NCBI GenBank assembly: GCA_963575645.1
Contig: OY754464.1
Span: forward strand, 66,004,948 to 66,068,947
Reading direction: 5' to 3'
Source of the DNA: Xanthostigma xanthostigma
Taxonomy: Eukaryota > Arthropoda > Insecta > Raphidioptera > Raphidiidae
Length of the DNA stretch: 64,000 nucleotides
Part shown: in pieces, positions 22,654 to 33,359 of the stretch
Position numbering within the stretch: position 1 is the first letter of the stretch
How the letters are laid out: each line of letters begins with the position of its first letter
Made by a program: the position numbers and the translations under genes
The notes under the pieces: model-generated
Databases searched by the model: none
What the model saw: only the letters and a program-made list of their open reading frames with translations
What the model was told of the DNA's origin: nothing

Positions 22654-23108
22654 CTAGCGGTCCCGTCCGGTTTCACCCGGGTGTAAAAGAACGAATGGGG
22701 AAAGGAGGAACATGAGTACACATTCATCTTAGTTTACCGAAATGAATGTTAATAAAAAAAAAATAAAAATATATTCGTCCAACGTGGACTCGAACCCACG
22801 ACCCTGATATTGACAGTCTGCTCTACCGATTAAGCCACCTGAGGTTGTGTTCTCACAACGCTAAGATGAGTATATCTAGTTAGTGCATTTCACATGATTA
22901 GAAGCTTATTTTTGAGATACATTTTGCAACATTTTTCATTAAAGCTCCGCTCCTAATGGTCGTAGCGTAATATTATATAGCCTACAGCTTTCCTCGATAA
23001 ATGGGCTATCCAACAAAAATTTTTTTTTTTCAATTTGAACCAGTAGTTCTTGAGATTAGCGCGTTCAAACAAACAAACAAACTCTTCAGCTTTATATATA
23101 AGTATAGA
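22654..23108 (-). mobile_element. Non-autonomous Helitron carrying a tRNA-Lys-like segment, copy 1
   Basis: On the minus strand it starts TCTATACTTATATATAAAGC after a host A and ends GGACGGGACCG-CTAG before a host T. CACCCGGGTGAAACCGG precedes the end and can form a hairpin. Copies 41974-42656 and 45456-46035 have the same ends and order of parts. All carry a tRNA-like block in the middle. No Rep/helicase coding. Confidence 0.82.
22775..22845 (-). other. tRNA-Lys-like segment inside the Helitron
   Basis: Minus-strand sequence includes GGCTTAATCGGTAGAGCAGA (A-box region) and GGGTCGTGGGTTCGAGTCC (B-box region). It is closest to tRNA-Lys(CTT) as I recall it, although the anticodon loop reads TCAATAT and the anticodon and acceptor stems have mismatches. 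The copy at 42307-42380 still has CTCTTAA in the loop. Confidence 0.6.
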
Positions 23109-23109
23109 T

Positions 23110-24020
23110 TATATTGAAAGAATCAGAAAATACACGTTATCTCCATGCAAGTTTACCTTTGTGTAAACTTTAAATTTTAAAGTGGATGTCTGCACCGCTC
23201 TTTAGATTTTAAAAGTATACAATTTCAAAAACCACTTGAGAACCATGCTACTGCATGACGTATTAATAATAATATACATGATTGTTTATGGATTCTCTAT
23301 ATAAGGCATTCATATTCAAGACAATTCAAAACAATTCCTTCTATTAGACTATTTAGATGAGATTGACCATATCACTTTGAAGCCATAATATAATATTATA
23401 TAGACACTTTCTAGGGTGGTTTCAATAACGGCAGTTGGCGCAGCGTGTTTAAGATAAAATAGTTCATCAACCGAATACCGACTGTTGCTAGTTTGAACAT
23501 ATCTGAATATGTGCCCCAGAGTACTGTCTATACCCCTACAAAAGACGATTAATAAAAATATAATATGTTGAGTTGTTTACGAGGTTATTTTTCAATGTAT
23601 TATCAAAAAAAAAAACTGATCATTGATCAAACATGCTAGGGGATTCAGTCCTCGCAGCGTCAAATCCCAGTTACCCCAGTGGTTCTGGTTTCGAACTTTA
23701 CAAGACTTTCTTCAGTCCGATATTTACAGTCACTGTTTTTTCCCATCGAACACCAAATAGTCACTGATGACCTGAATTGTTCAGCGTGTGTGAACTAAAA
23801 TCTATCCATCCTCATAATCAGGGACGAATTTACCAATAGGTTAAGTAGGCTAAAGCTTAGAAGATGCACGTTTCACGGAAAGGAAGAAAATGTTAGAAAA
23901 TTTTATGAAAATATAGAATCGGATAAGTAAATATATTCTCACAAGAAGGAAGGAATTTGAGTTAAAGTCTAGGGAAGTCAGACAGCTAAAATTCACCTCT
24001 GGTTATAATCAAATAAAAAG
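23110..24020. other. No gene recognised
   Basis: Apparently unique AT-rich sequence, with no open frame above 60 codons and no repeat match noticed within the window. Confidence 0.45.
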
Positions 24021-24241
24021 TATTCGTTCTTTTTGAACTATTCGTTTGGAGCCTATTCTTTAAGACTCTGTTCTTTAAAAACTAATTTTAAAGAACCATT
24101 AGCTTCCGAGCCCGTTCTTTAAGAACCGGCTTTCTAGTAGCTCTGTTCTTTAAAAAGTGTTATTATTTGAAAACCATTATTTTTGGGACAGGCTATTTTT
24201 AAGAAACAGTTATTTTTTCTCATCATTAGCTTGCTGAAGAC

Positions 24242-25133
24242 CAGTGGCGTAGCTAGGTAACCAAGGGCCCTGGGGCAAATAAAAGAATGGGGCCCCACTG
24301 CTATCTAAACTGGTTAGGTTTTATCAAGTAAAAATATTAAATATACAAATACTTTAAAAATGCTAAGCTACTTTATCATTGATGATAAAGCTCTTATTGA
24401 TATGATCAGCTCTTTTTCGTGCACTGCAGGGCAGGTAATAAAAATATTAAACAGTAACATTACAATTAATACTTGGTGTATATTTGGGCAATAAAACGAA
24501 ATAGAAAAGATTCAAGACGACGTTAAAAGTAAAAAGAAGGAGAAACGTAATGATACACTACAAGACGTCGTTGGGGAATCCCCGGCATTTTCACGATATT
24601 TCGCGTTATACAATGAGTAGCCGAAATCTATAGATTTAGAAAACTAAAATTATGGATAAAAAGAAGAAACCCAGTGGTGCATTTAAACGCAAACAACGCC
24701 AAGAATGAGAAGATAGTAAACAAAAATTGCCCAAAATTGACAAGTTTTTTAGACAAGTATTTCTGGACAAAATATTTCTATTGATAGTGACTCAAATAGT
24801 GTAGTAAAATCAAATAAAATTGAACCACTATATTGACCAGTACTAAAAAGTTTATTGACATTAACTTACTCCTGATACAGCATTAATTTTTTAACCGTTC
24901 TCAAAAAAAATCTTGACTCGAATTCACAATAAAACGCATATAACTATTGAATTTCTCTCAACTGAGTTGCTATGATTAAAATCGGGTTGCAACTTGTCAT
25001 ATTTATTTTGAAAATGGGAGAAATTTTCAAAAGTTCATTTCGATCGAGATTTTCTGGTAAGGATTCGAGGTCCCCCTGAGCTTGAGGGCCCCGGGGCACT
25101 GCCCCGCCTAGCCCCTAGGTAGCTACGCCACTG
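24242..25133 (+). mobile_element. hAT transposon relic with N-terminal transposase remnant
   Basis: Exact 8-bp duplications CTGAAGAC flank it (24234-24241, 25134-25141). The ends are CAGTGGCGTAGCTAGGTAAC and, from the right, CAGTGGCGTAGCTACC, followed inside by GGGCCCC-rich sequence. Near 24652 a frame reads MDKKKKPSGAFKRKQRQE, then a stop, then LPKIDKFF. This is the N-terminal signature of a large hAT group with zinc-finger N-termini. The catalytic core and dimerisation domain are absent, so it is non-autonomous. Confidence 0.9.
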
Positions 25134-25141
25134 CTGAAGAC

Positions 25142-26405
25142 GCGGGCACAATATATCACTTGGCACTATTTTTGATCTAACAGTATTATATCTGAAGATA
25201 ATAAATCGCTTTTTCGTAAATAATTTGTGAATCGCTACCTGAGAAACCTAGAGATTTTGTATCTATTTTACATCTGAAAGCAATTCAAATGTGACAATCA
25301 GTCATCACCGATCACTTAAATAAAAGTTAAGTATGTATAATAAAGTTAACTGTTTATGTTGCACCATTAAAAATAAATAAAAATTGTTACTCTAAACTAC
25401 TGTTATTTGTCTATTAGTTAACGTTCCGATTTTTAGTAAACAAATTTTTGTTTATTATTTAGGTAGCTCTTGTATACTTGTGATAAGCTGAAGTTCTCAC
25501 CAAAAACCGTAAAAAAAGACTTAAACGTTTAGTTTAGAACTTTATTTTGTACAGACCACAGTGGTGCAAGCAAAATTTTTACAAGGCACATAATACAACT
25601 CTGAATTAATTCGAAACGCAGCTATTTGAATTATTATTTTTTTCTTGCAAAATATTCATCTCACTAACGACTCCACGTCTGCTGATCTCGGTGCCAATCG
25701 GATCGGTGATTTTGAAAATATACACTATTTTATATCTACAAGGGCTTCCGTAGAAATAACACTGAAATTTTTCATATTGAAATAGTAGATTGTACCTACA
25801 GTGAATTTCATAAGTTTTGTTGATAAGGTAGCTATATGGAAATCAATAATGCATTATAAAAAATCATTCCACATAAAATGCAACATAGACCAGGCGCCCA
25901 AAAGAGGTTCTTGGAACGATTTTCTGTATAATGTATAGTAATGATTTCCATAGGTAATAATTGAAACAATTGATAATTTTTCGTATTTTTAAATGTTGGA
26001 TGTTTTTAAACATTTTATTAGCCGTGGAAATTCTCTACTTTAATAATTTTTTATTAATTTTTGACAATACGTGGAGAATTATTTTTAAAGATTTTTTCGC
26101 GAATCATTATCTCTTTTACAATATTATCAATAAAAAATATAGCTAGTTCTAGCTGTTCTGGAGATACAAGCAAAAAAATTGATGAAACACAGTTTTTTTA
26201 ACTCTTTTTTAACGTTTTTTAACAAATTCCAGTTATCGCACGAAGGTGCAATTTTGACAGATTGTTTATCATACTTATATAAATGTCCCCTCAAATTTGC
26301 ACCCTTTTGCGATTTTATGGAAATGTTTAGGGTCAAATCATCTTCATTATATGTTTATATTATGTTAAGTTGGATAAGACAATCAATCAAAATAATTATT
26401 CGATG
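25142..26405. other. No gene recognised
   Basis: AT-rich and apparently unique. Short open frames near 25961-26336 overlap each other on both strands and have no recognisable content. Confidence 0.45.
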
Positions 26406-26603
26406 AAAAAACTGGTTGTCTGTAAAGTCGGTTTACGGACGATAGTTTTACGTGATAACGTATTCCGCTCGAACATCATATTTAATAATCACGCACAGGG
26501 TCAGGCGGACGTTAGGAACGTTACACTTTTTCGTGCATGCAGCCGGTGTTTCATCTTTTTATATTGACTTGATTCATCAATTTATAAGACGTTATCACGT
26601 CAA
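26406..26603 (+). repeat. Dispersed family T, copy 1
   Basis: Starts with TTGTCTGTAAAGTCGG after an A run and ends TAAGACGTTATCACGTCA. ACGTGATAACG occurs near both ends in inverted order. The GC-richer centre contains GGGTCAGGCGGA and TTTCGTGCATGCAGCCGGTG. Six copies or pieces occur in this window. The superfamily is not recognised. Confidence 0.75.
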
Positions 26604-26609
26604 TAATTT

Positions 26610-27010
26610 ATGTTCTATTTCTCCTATCTTCTACATATAATAATTATAATAATTCGAATCTATGATATTGCATCTTTCGCTTCAAATTTAGGTTAATTTT
26701 ATTTATTAAAATTACTCACCACCTATAAAAATAATTGTTTTTTTTTTTAATTTCTTTCTTTCGTATTTATTTTAAGTCTCAAATATTAACTGTCATAATA
26801 TTTTGAAAACAATTGTTTCATTGTTTATATAAAATTCCAAAACCTACTTACAATATTTAAGTATTTTCATACGTCAAAAAATTGATTTTTATAATGATAA
26901 AATTTGTAAGAAAACGATTTTTTCGAGAGATGAGACCTAGCTAAAACGATTTTTTGCCCCCCAAAACCCCTTTTCAGTAAATTTCATCCAAATCGTTAGG
27001 GCCGTTTTCG
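26610..27010. other. No gene recognised
   Basis: Very AT-rich interval between two family T copies, with no supported feature. Confidence 0.45.
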
Positions 27011-27016
27011 AGAAAA

Positions 27017-27131
27017 GCACGCACAGGGTCAGGCGGAACGTTAGGCGTTACACTTTTTCGTGCATGCAGCCGGTGTTTCATCAATTTATAAGATTGATGA
27101 TTCATCAATTTATAAGACGTTATCACGTCAA
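27017..27131 (+). repeat. Dispersed family T, copy 2 (5'-truncated)
   Basis: Begins at GCACGCACAGGGTCAGGCGG and ends at TTATCACGTCA. The segment CATCAATTTATAAGA is locally duplicated within it. Confidence 0.75.
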
Positions 27132-27139
27132 AAAATAAT

Positions 27140-28080
27140 ATTTATTTTTATTGGTTGACATCACACGAAGTATGTAACTAGGAGACCTAGCTTCCTATGC
27201 TTACTGTGTTTCGAGATGGACCGTTTTCTGGCGCACGCGCAATGGCGCTGTTCTCACTACCTTTGAAAACTTCGGTTCTTTCCACCCGTTACCAAGTTGT
27301 TTAACTTCACAGACACTACACACAATATGTAAGTCATGAACGTGTGTGCGTTACCCAGTAGCTGACGCCATATTAGTTCATGCGACAGATAACGGTCCAC
27401 CGCTACGCTCGAGCTAGGTGTACTAGTTACAAAGTCCGTGGTTGACATTTTCTTCCAACTGAACATAAAAATAATAATAAATAAAATTATCGACAATCAA
27501 AGATATTTGAATAAAAATAATAATTTGTTATCAAAATAGAACAACGATTCTTTCCACTGAACGAACACATATTACTTTTCTATTCCCCGGACCTCAGGTT
27601 TCGCGGACTCCGGTTAAAGAAGTCTTGTCTTTTAACATAGAACAGGCTCCTGTTTGAAAACACCAGTGCCGACTGCCATACAAGTGACTAGTCGCGTCTA
27701 CAATCATCGGAGATCAGTCAGGCTGTGACAGACGATATTATCCAGACGTCTGAATTAAAGGATTAAACGTTGAATGTTAGTCCTTGTTCACACCCAGACT
27801 TGTGTTATCGCTCTTCGCTGAGAAAAGATTGTTTACGAAACGAAATGAAATTATCCAGGCAAATTTAATAACGATCTACAACTTAAAAATTCCGGATTGC
27901 TATTTGCTATAGATATGTAAGGAATATAGATTTTTTAATACTCTTTTATTAATTTCATTTGTTATAGGTATGTATGTATTAATGAAATCTTTTAAATCAA
28001 TTTTCACTCATTTCCAGACGTCTGAATTATTTGAAATTTTGCATGCGTATTATGATTCCATGACAGTACAATAATTTATC
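27140..28080. other. No gene recognised
   Basis: Less AT-rich than its surroundings between 27200 and 27820. A CAGACGTCTGAATTA motif occurs near 27737 and a similar CAGACGTCTGAATTA near 28017, which may bound an old element. No coding region supported. Confidence 0.4.
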
Positions 28081-28086
28081 TATTTA

Positions 28087-28195
28087 CTAACGATCCATCC
28101 CGGTTTCACCCGGGTGCAAAAGACGAGCGGAGGGGAGGGACATGAGTACTCACATTCATCTTAGTTTACCGAGATGATGATCTGAGTTATCGTTC
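28087..28195 (-). mobile_element. Helitron 3'-end fragment
   Basis: Minus-strand sequence CACCCGGGTGAAACCGGGA.. and the preceding CATTCATCTTAGTTTACCGAG match (on the plus strand) the 3' ends of the Helitrons at 22654 and 41974. The terminal CTAG has decayed. The rest is replaced by the foldback that follows. Confidence 0.7.
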
Positions 28196-28470
28196 AAAAA
28201 CACTATTTTATAGCAATGTGGACTAAAAAGTAAAAAATAATTTTTAAAAAAGATTTTGTTCAACGGCGATAGAAATTAGAAAGTCCCCCAAGTGAACATA
28301 ATTTAATTTTTTGAACAAGCTATTCTCAATTTAAGCTTATTCAAAAAATTAAATTATATCGAGTTGAGGGACTTCCTGTCGCTGTTAAACAAAATCTTTA
28401 TATTTAAAAATTATTTTTTACTTTTTAGACCACACTGCTATCAGTATTTTTTTGAGTTTCCTTATTGGGT
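28195..28470. mobile_element. Foldback family E
   Basis: The arms pair ACTATTTTATAGCAATGTGG.. on the left with the complement of ..AAAGTCTAAAAAG on the right, around a TTTGAACAAGCTTATT-like centre. The inner block AAATTATATCGAGTTGAGGG is shared with 22300-22395. Confidence 0.75.
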
Positions 28471-28707
28471 CAATGCCTCCTACGTCGCCCGAAAGTAAAA
28501 AGGCAATATTTATTAATAAGTTCTTATATTTCAAAACTTGAAACTTAGATTTTATAACTGTATAAAATGTGTAAATAAACACCAAAAATCTATGTATAAA
28601 AAAACTAGACCATATTATAATATTATAGTTTCGTAAACGGAAAAAACCTAAATTATTTTCAGATTGGAATTAAAAAATAATAAAACTTCTAAATTAATAT
28701 AATTAGT

Positions 28708-29759
28708 TCACGGAATAGGCATCTCTCCTGCTGGTAAAATATCCGGCAATTTGTAGTCGGGTCCATATTTTTCCAGACAAAAATCCTTCTTTGCAGCTAG
28801 CCATCCGTATTCTTGATTCCCGGTTTTTGGAAATGGTTTTGGGTCCCGGTCGTCTCTGGCAGGAATCAAAGCCTTCCTTTCTTTTATGGCTTTGGCAATG
28901 TTTAGCAACATATCATTGAGATTACTGAAATTTTAGAAACACTTTATATTGTCTCAACATAAAAATACATATTGCATAATGAGTCTTTCCCATCGAAACA
29001 TATAGTAATCCCAATATCCTTAGCCCAAGGGCGTAAATATGGGGGGTAAAGGGGGCATTAACCCCTCTCTCCCAGGAACATAATAAAAAAGTAAAAATAA
29101 TACGAATACCTGGCTAAAAAATAAAATTTAGAAATACTTTTTGAAAAGAAATTTGTAAAATTAGTTCAGGAATTAATATTTTGCTTGACACCTTCCTTCA
29201 TGAGTATTCTTGTGTGATAATAATAAAACTTAAAAAAATATTGATTTTTTTTGCTTCAATTATAGTAAAAAATCGGGGGTGCCAATTACCATATTTTCAT
29301 TATAACTCTAATTTTATAAATAGCTACCAATGAAATAATTGTAACATTTAATATAATGCACCCCACGCTTTTTTAGTATACTTAATTGAATTATTTTGTT
29401 AATAATTATTTTCAACTTTTTTGTTCGGTTTGCTATTATAGTGCGTCTTTTTAGTTTCATTAAACTATTTTTTTTTTCTTATCTGCTCCACTATATAAAA
29501 ATATATTATAATAAAAAACAATCGCTTAATCTATACGGCTTATTAACAAATGCCAAAACAGGAAACTCAACTGAATTTTTTGATATTTATTTTAATACGT
29601 AGAAGACGAACCGTGACTAATAAAACAGTCTAAAACTCACTCATATTCATCAATTAGCCAATTCCATTTTCTGTTCCATAAAAGAGCAGAATTTTCATTT
29701 TTTTTATAAGCGTCTTTTAAAAAGTAATCACTAACAGCATGTTTTCCTTTCACCGCCAT
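28708..29759 (-). CDS. LLC1/C20orf85 (CIMIP1)-like gene 2, proximal first exon (1a) form
   Basis: Minus-strand exons 29759-29641 (119 nt) and 28924-28708 (217 nt including stop), with donor GTGAGT and acceptor TTTCAG. The phase-2 junction makes GA plus T = Asp. The product is about 111 aa. Exon 1a reads DYFLKDAYKKN.. then LLWNRKWNWLIDEY, giving the W-x3-W motif; exon 2 reads KPFPKTGNQEYGWL followed by CLEKYGPDYKLPDILP. Length, phase and both motifs match gene 1 at 1988-2824, so the two are paralogues. As in gene 1, the LLC1/CIMIP1 identity and a ciliary or sperm-axoneme role are inferred from remembered family features. The intron contains a hAT MITE piece. Exon 2 is shared with exon 1b. Confidence 0.72.
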
Positions 29760-30658
29760 TTAATTCAATAAATATTTTCTAGACGAAAGTTTTCTAACTG
29801 ATAAAATTATAACATAAACGTCTTGGAAAAAGTTAAACGATTGTGTTTTATTCTCAACAAACTGACATTCTCTTGTTAAATTATTTTTTTACCGTAGTTA
29901 CAGCCGTTACAGGGTTTGGTTGCAAATTTTACGTAAGAAAACAAGGATATTTTACTTCAAAAATCTCATAAATTTCCTCAAATACTCTTAGATGACAGTT
30001 CGATCGATTTGCTAATTTGTACGTCTACGCGTTTTTTGGGGTGTTATCGGAACTTAGAAAGTATTTTTAAATTCTATATAACTTTATAATTAGGACGTAA
30101 AAAATAAAATAACCGTAGTTTTGATATATAAATCTTTCCATTTATGTAAAAAAAAATATATTCAAAAATCCAATTTTTTTCAATGAAAGACCCGCCAACC
30201 GAACATAAAACAATTTTAAAAGTGAAAACCATTCACTACAATTTCAATCCTATTCGAAGATACATTATAGGATGACCGGTTTGTTGGGGGACCGAAAGTT
30301 ATCCCTTTTTCACGGCCGCGCCCACTCCAGTCTGCCATCCATTGTATTTTTCTTTTAAGCAAGGCTTAAATTTCCTAAATACTCGTGAACTGGCTTTTTC
30401 GCCTGTCCATAGGGTTTGAGTGTTACGGGCCTCTTGGGCTATCTCATTTCACTTATTTAATAAATTTTAATAAACCTCTTGAGGGAATTTATAAAATAAC
30501 ATCTTAAAAAATATTAGCCTGATTCAAAATACTCACTCATATTCGTCGGTTAACCAACCCCATTTTTTGTTCCACAAAAGTTTTGAGTTGTCCTCTTTTT
30601 TATATGTGTCCTTTAAGAAATAATCACTGATGTCTGCGTACTTTCCACCAAATGCCAT
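28708..30658 (-). CDS. LLC1/C20orf85 (CIMIP1)-like gene 2, distal first exon (1b) form
   Basis: A second candidate first exon lies at 30658-30537 (122 nt, 40 codons plus 2), starting MAFGGKYADISDYFLKDTYK and ending LLWNKKWGWLTDEY. It uses the same GTGAGT donor in the same phase as exon 1a, so it can splice to the exon at 28924-28708. The two first exons are 899 bp apart start to start, and the sequence upstream of each is also similar (TTCTCARCAAAYTGACA and ACCGTAGTTAC). This fits a tandem duplication that carried exon 1 and its promoter but not exon 2. Exon 1b could be an alternative first exon, or the start of a copy that lost its own second exon. I see no FPxTGNxEYGWL block between 29760 and 30536. 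Confidence 0.65.
29029..29300. mobile_element. hAT MITE fragment in the intron of gene 2
   Basis: The left end CAAGGGCGTAAATATGGGGG and the AAATATTGATTTTTTT and CTTGACACCTTCCTTCATGA blocks match the MITE at 16451-16646 in inverted order. The right end is not intact and no target duplication is visible. Confidence 0.7.
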
Positions 30659-30884
30659 TTTAAAATTTAATAGAAAACATTCAAATATTTACTAAACGGA
30701 AATTTTCACCCTGCTCAAAAATCTAACTTCCCAAAAAAGATATACCTTGTTCTCAGCAAATTGACATAAATATGTCTTAAGTTATTAAAATTTCGCAATA
30801 CCGTAGTTACGGAATTTACTTTTAAACAAAAAACAAAGGATTAATAAATTATTATTTAAAATCATCAACGTCCAGTGTTGTCTG

Positions 30885-31410
30885 GAGATAGTAGCCAAAC
30901 ATTGATTAAACGGATGAGCGTATTGCAACCAAATTTTGGGAGGATGTTTGATATGCAAATATGAAGAGCCCTTTTGTTTTTGAGGAAAATCGGCACATGA
31001 GCAGAAGAGATATATGCTATAACGTTGTTTTTTTATATACTGAATAATGGTATACTGTTCATAACGGTTTATTATTCTATTTATTTATTCTAGAAAGTTT
31101 TGTTAAAAAATTTTTTCTAAACTTTACAGTTTCGGAAATATTTTGAAAATAAAAAAATCAGCTTTTCTTTTGTTTTGTAGATCTGTCAGAAATAAACTAG
31201 TTAAGCATGCTTTGATTAATTTTTACATGACGTGGAACATATTATGTAGGCAGCTATGCCAACGAATAGCAAATATCATATTTAAAACTAGCTTACCCGC
31301 GTCAAGATATCAGAAATTTTATTATCTTTATTACATATATCAAATGTCAATATTTTTGAAGTTGAAATAGTCCCGTCGCGTCGCCCAGTTGCCTGGAATT
31401 TTTTTCTTGG
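30885..31410 (+). repeat. Dispersed repeat family R, copy 2
   Basis: Matches 18820-19340 over about 500 bp, including CGGATGAGCG, AGCAGAAGAGATAT, ATGACGTGGAACATATTATG and TTACCCGCGTC, with small indels. It starts about 230 bp upstream of exon 1b of gene 2. Confidence 0.7.
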
Positions 31411-31890
31411 TTCACTCAAAAATTACGTTGAATATCTAGGCCCGTCTGGCGATGATATCGAACCTCGATGAAAAACTTGTTGAGTAGCCCTGAACTATCC
31501 AATACCACCGCGTTATGTCATTCATATTATATTATAGTGCATGTAGTGTACGTAATGTAGCGTACATAGTGCACCTCTTCACCTCAGGCCGCAGATCAAT
31601 TGGCTACCATCCGGCCCATAAATGCCAATTCCGCTACACATTTATTAACATAACGTTACAACATGTCCGATAAATACGGCTCTGATCGCAGTTAGGCTTG
31701 CGCAATACGGAACGAACGTTGAGCGAGCATGAAAGACACATCCGAGAAACGATCTCGTTCCGAAGTCTCAGTCTAACTCTACCCGAACACGCCAGACAGC
31801 ATGCACTCTCATTCGGGACGCTCAGCAGCTGAGGTCATCAGCCTCTATGCGTGTATTAGAGAATCTACCAGTCAACATACACAAACCGAC
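31410..31890. other. No gene recognised
   Basis: GC-richer than average (31440-31860), with no long open frame. Nothing recognised. Confidence 0.4.
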
Positions 31891-31896
31891 TAGTAT

Positions 31897-32214
31897 AATA
31901 CGCGCCACGGATCTAAAAGGTTCGAAAGTTAGTCACAAACAGCGTCGCAAAGGCACATTTTAGAGCCGGTGAGATCCCCACCACCTCCCAGCTACTTGTA
32001 CGGAACGTGCGCTCGTCGGTGATTGGCCGTGATCGCTCGTTGCCTTTGTCACTTGTCGCTTTCCTGCTTTAAAGTACAGTCGGGTACGCTATTGTCAAGT
32101 TGTTATTGTTATTTTAGTTTTGTTGAGTTGCGAGTTTGTAGTTTTTCAACAGACTGTACAAGCGCAAGCATTCGCATCTAACTTCCGAGCCTTTTAGATT
32201 CGTGGCGCGTATTA
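31897..32214. mobile_element. MITE family F, copy 1
   Basis: The ends AATACGCGCCACGGATCTAA and, from the right, AATACGCGCCACGAATCTAA are inverted repeats followed by AAAGG.TCG.AAGTTAG on both sides. About 320 bp, noncoding. A second copy lies inverted at 48317-48841. Confidence 0.85.
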
Positions 32215-32219
32215 TATAT

Positions 32220-33005
32220 GAGCTCGGGTTCCTGGTCGCACTATTTCTTTAAAAAAACATTAGAATGCAAACTACATTCCAATGTTTCTCCTGAGGGAAA
32301 CTGTAGCCGTTGTCGAATGGCGACAGATCTTTTGAAAAAATCGGACTATATGTATGGGCATGTTAAGATACGTTCTAAGGAAAAGTAGGAAAAAAGTTCG
32401 ATAAAGGACATGGTTCCTGGAATTATATATGTCCGGAACTATCCAAGTTTCAATCGAAACACCAATAGCGACGTAATCCTTTCCGAAAAGTGTATTACTA
32501 AGTTGGAGAGGAGATGACATTGAAACATACGATCAAAACACATGCCACTCATTTGTTTTTTGTGGATCGGGGATTAAAAGAGCCAATACGATATTGGGTT
32601 CGTGGATAATCGGTCGTGAAAAACAATACACGATCGACACACTGTATGTAAAACCTGGGTATATGCGTACTGGTTCAGTTCAGCAGACTCTTTTATTTAT
32701 ATGTAAGTCATACGAACCGTGTGAATTATTTAATTAAACATATTGTAATTCTGGACTCATTAATGCTCCTCCATTTTGTAACCGTATGGAACCTAACCTA
32801 TCATTACTTACGCATATATCTGTGAGATGAAATGGACATCCGTTTCCCGGTTAAAATATTTAAACAATTTAAAATAAAAATATGTGAATATTTCAAATAC
32901 CAGAACAATGACAATAGCGAAATAGATTGTGTAATGTGTATAGATCTAGTATCGTATATAATAACATTATGCACGAAGTATATATTAAGGTATTTTATGA
33001 TCTAC
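32220..33005. other. No gene recognised; possible decayed coding sequence
   Basis: Short plus-strand frames around 32268-32385 (with SPEGNCSRCRMATDLLKK) and 32510-32700 look protein-like but are interrupted, in different frames, and match nothing I recognise. The rest is AT-rich. Confidence 0.35.
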
Positions 33006-33009
33006 ACCA

Positions 33010-33193
33010 GGCCTGGGCAAATGGCGGCCCGCAGCGCAATTTTGTCCGGCCCGCGAAGCATTTTATAAATTTTAGAAAAATAGTAAAATGCGGAAATAGA
33101 ATGTGGGGACCTTTTTTTTTATTAGCCATACGGCCCGCGGTCAAATTTTCATCAGCTATTTGGCCTGGCGATCAAAAGATTTGCCCGCCCCTG
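33010..33193. mobile_element. hAT MITE (CAGGCCTGGGCAAATGGCGG end)
   Basis: Exact 8-bp duplication ATCTACAC (33002-33009, 33194-33201). The ends are CAGGCCTGGGCAAAT and, from the right, CAGGGGCGGGCAAAT. GGCCCGC boxes lie inside. 184 bp, noncoding. Confidence 0.93.
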
Positions 33194-33229
33194 ATCTACA
33201 CCCTATAACTTCACTTAATTTTCAAAAAA

Positions 33230-33358
33230 GTGTAGGCTTTCACGGCCGGTGTTGTTCCAAATCTTCTTGGTTTCCGGGCTTGAAAGCCGTGTCCATATTG
33301 GTATTCCAGAAATACCAATGGACCACGGCCTACAAGTCCGGAAACCAAGAAGATTTGA
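33230..33358. repeat. Palindromic repeat family G, short form
   Basis: AAATCTTCTTGGTTTCCGG.CTTG on the left pairs with CAAGTCCGGAAACCAAGAAG on the right, and GGTATTCC/AATACC forms the centre. It starts GTGTAGGCTTTCACGGCCGG. A longer copy lies at 61577-61841. Confidence 0.8.
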
Positions 33359-33359
33359 A

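Noticed and set aside
22775-22845. Functional tRNA gene
   Set aside because: Acceptor and anticodon stems contain mismatches and the block repeats within Helitron copies, so it is treated as a tRNA-like part of the element.
26127-26406. Overlapping 69- and 75-codon frames on opposite strands
   Set aside because: Neither has recognisable content; chance frames in AT-rich DNA.
32268-32700. Protein-like plus-strand pieces (including NCSRC) as a host exon
   Set aside because: Interrupted in all frames, no splice sites matched and no family recognised; kept only as a note on the interval.
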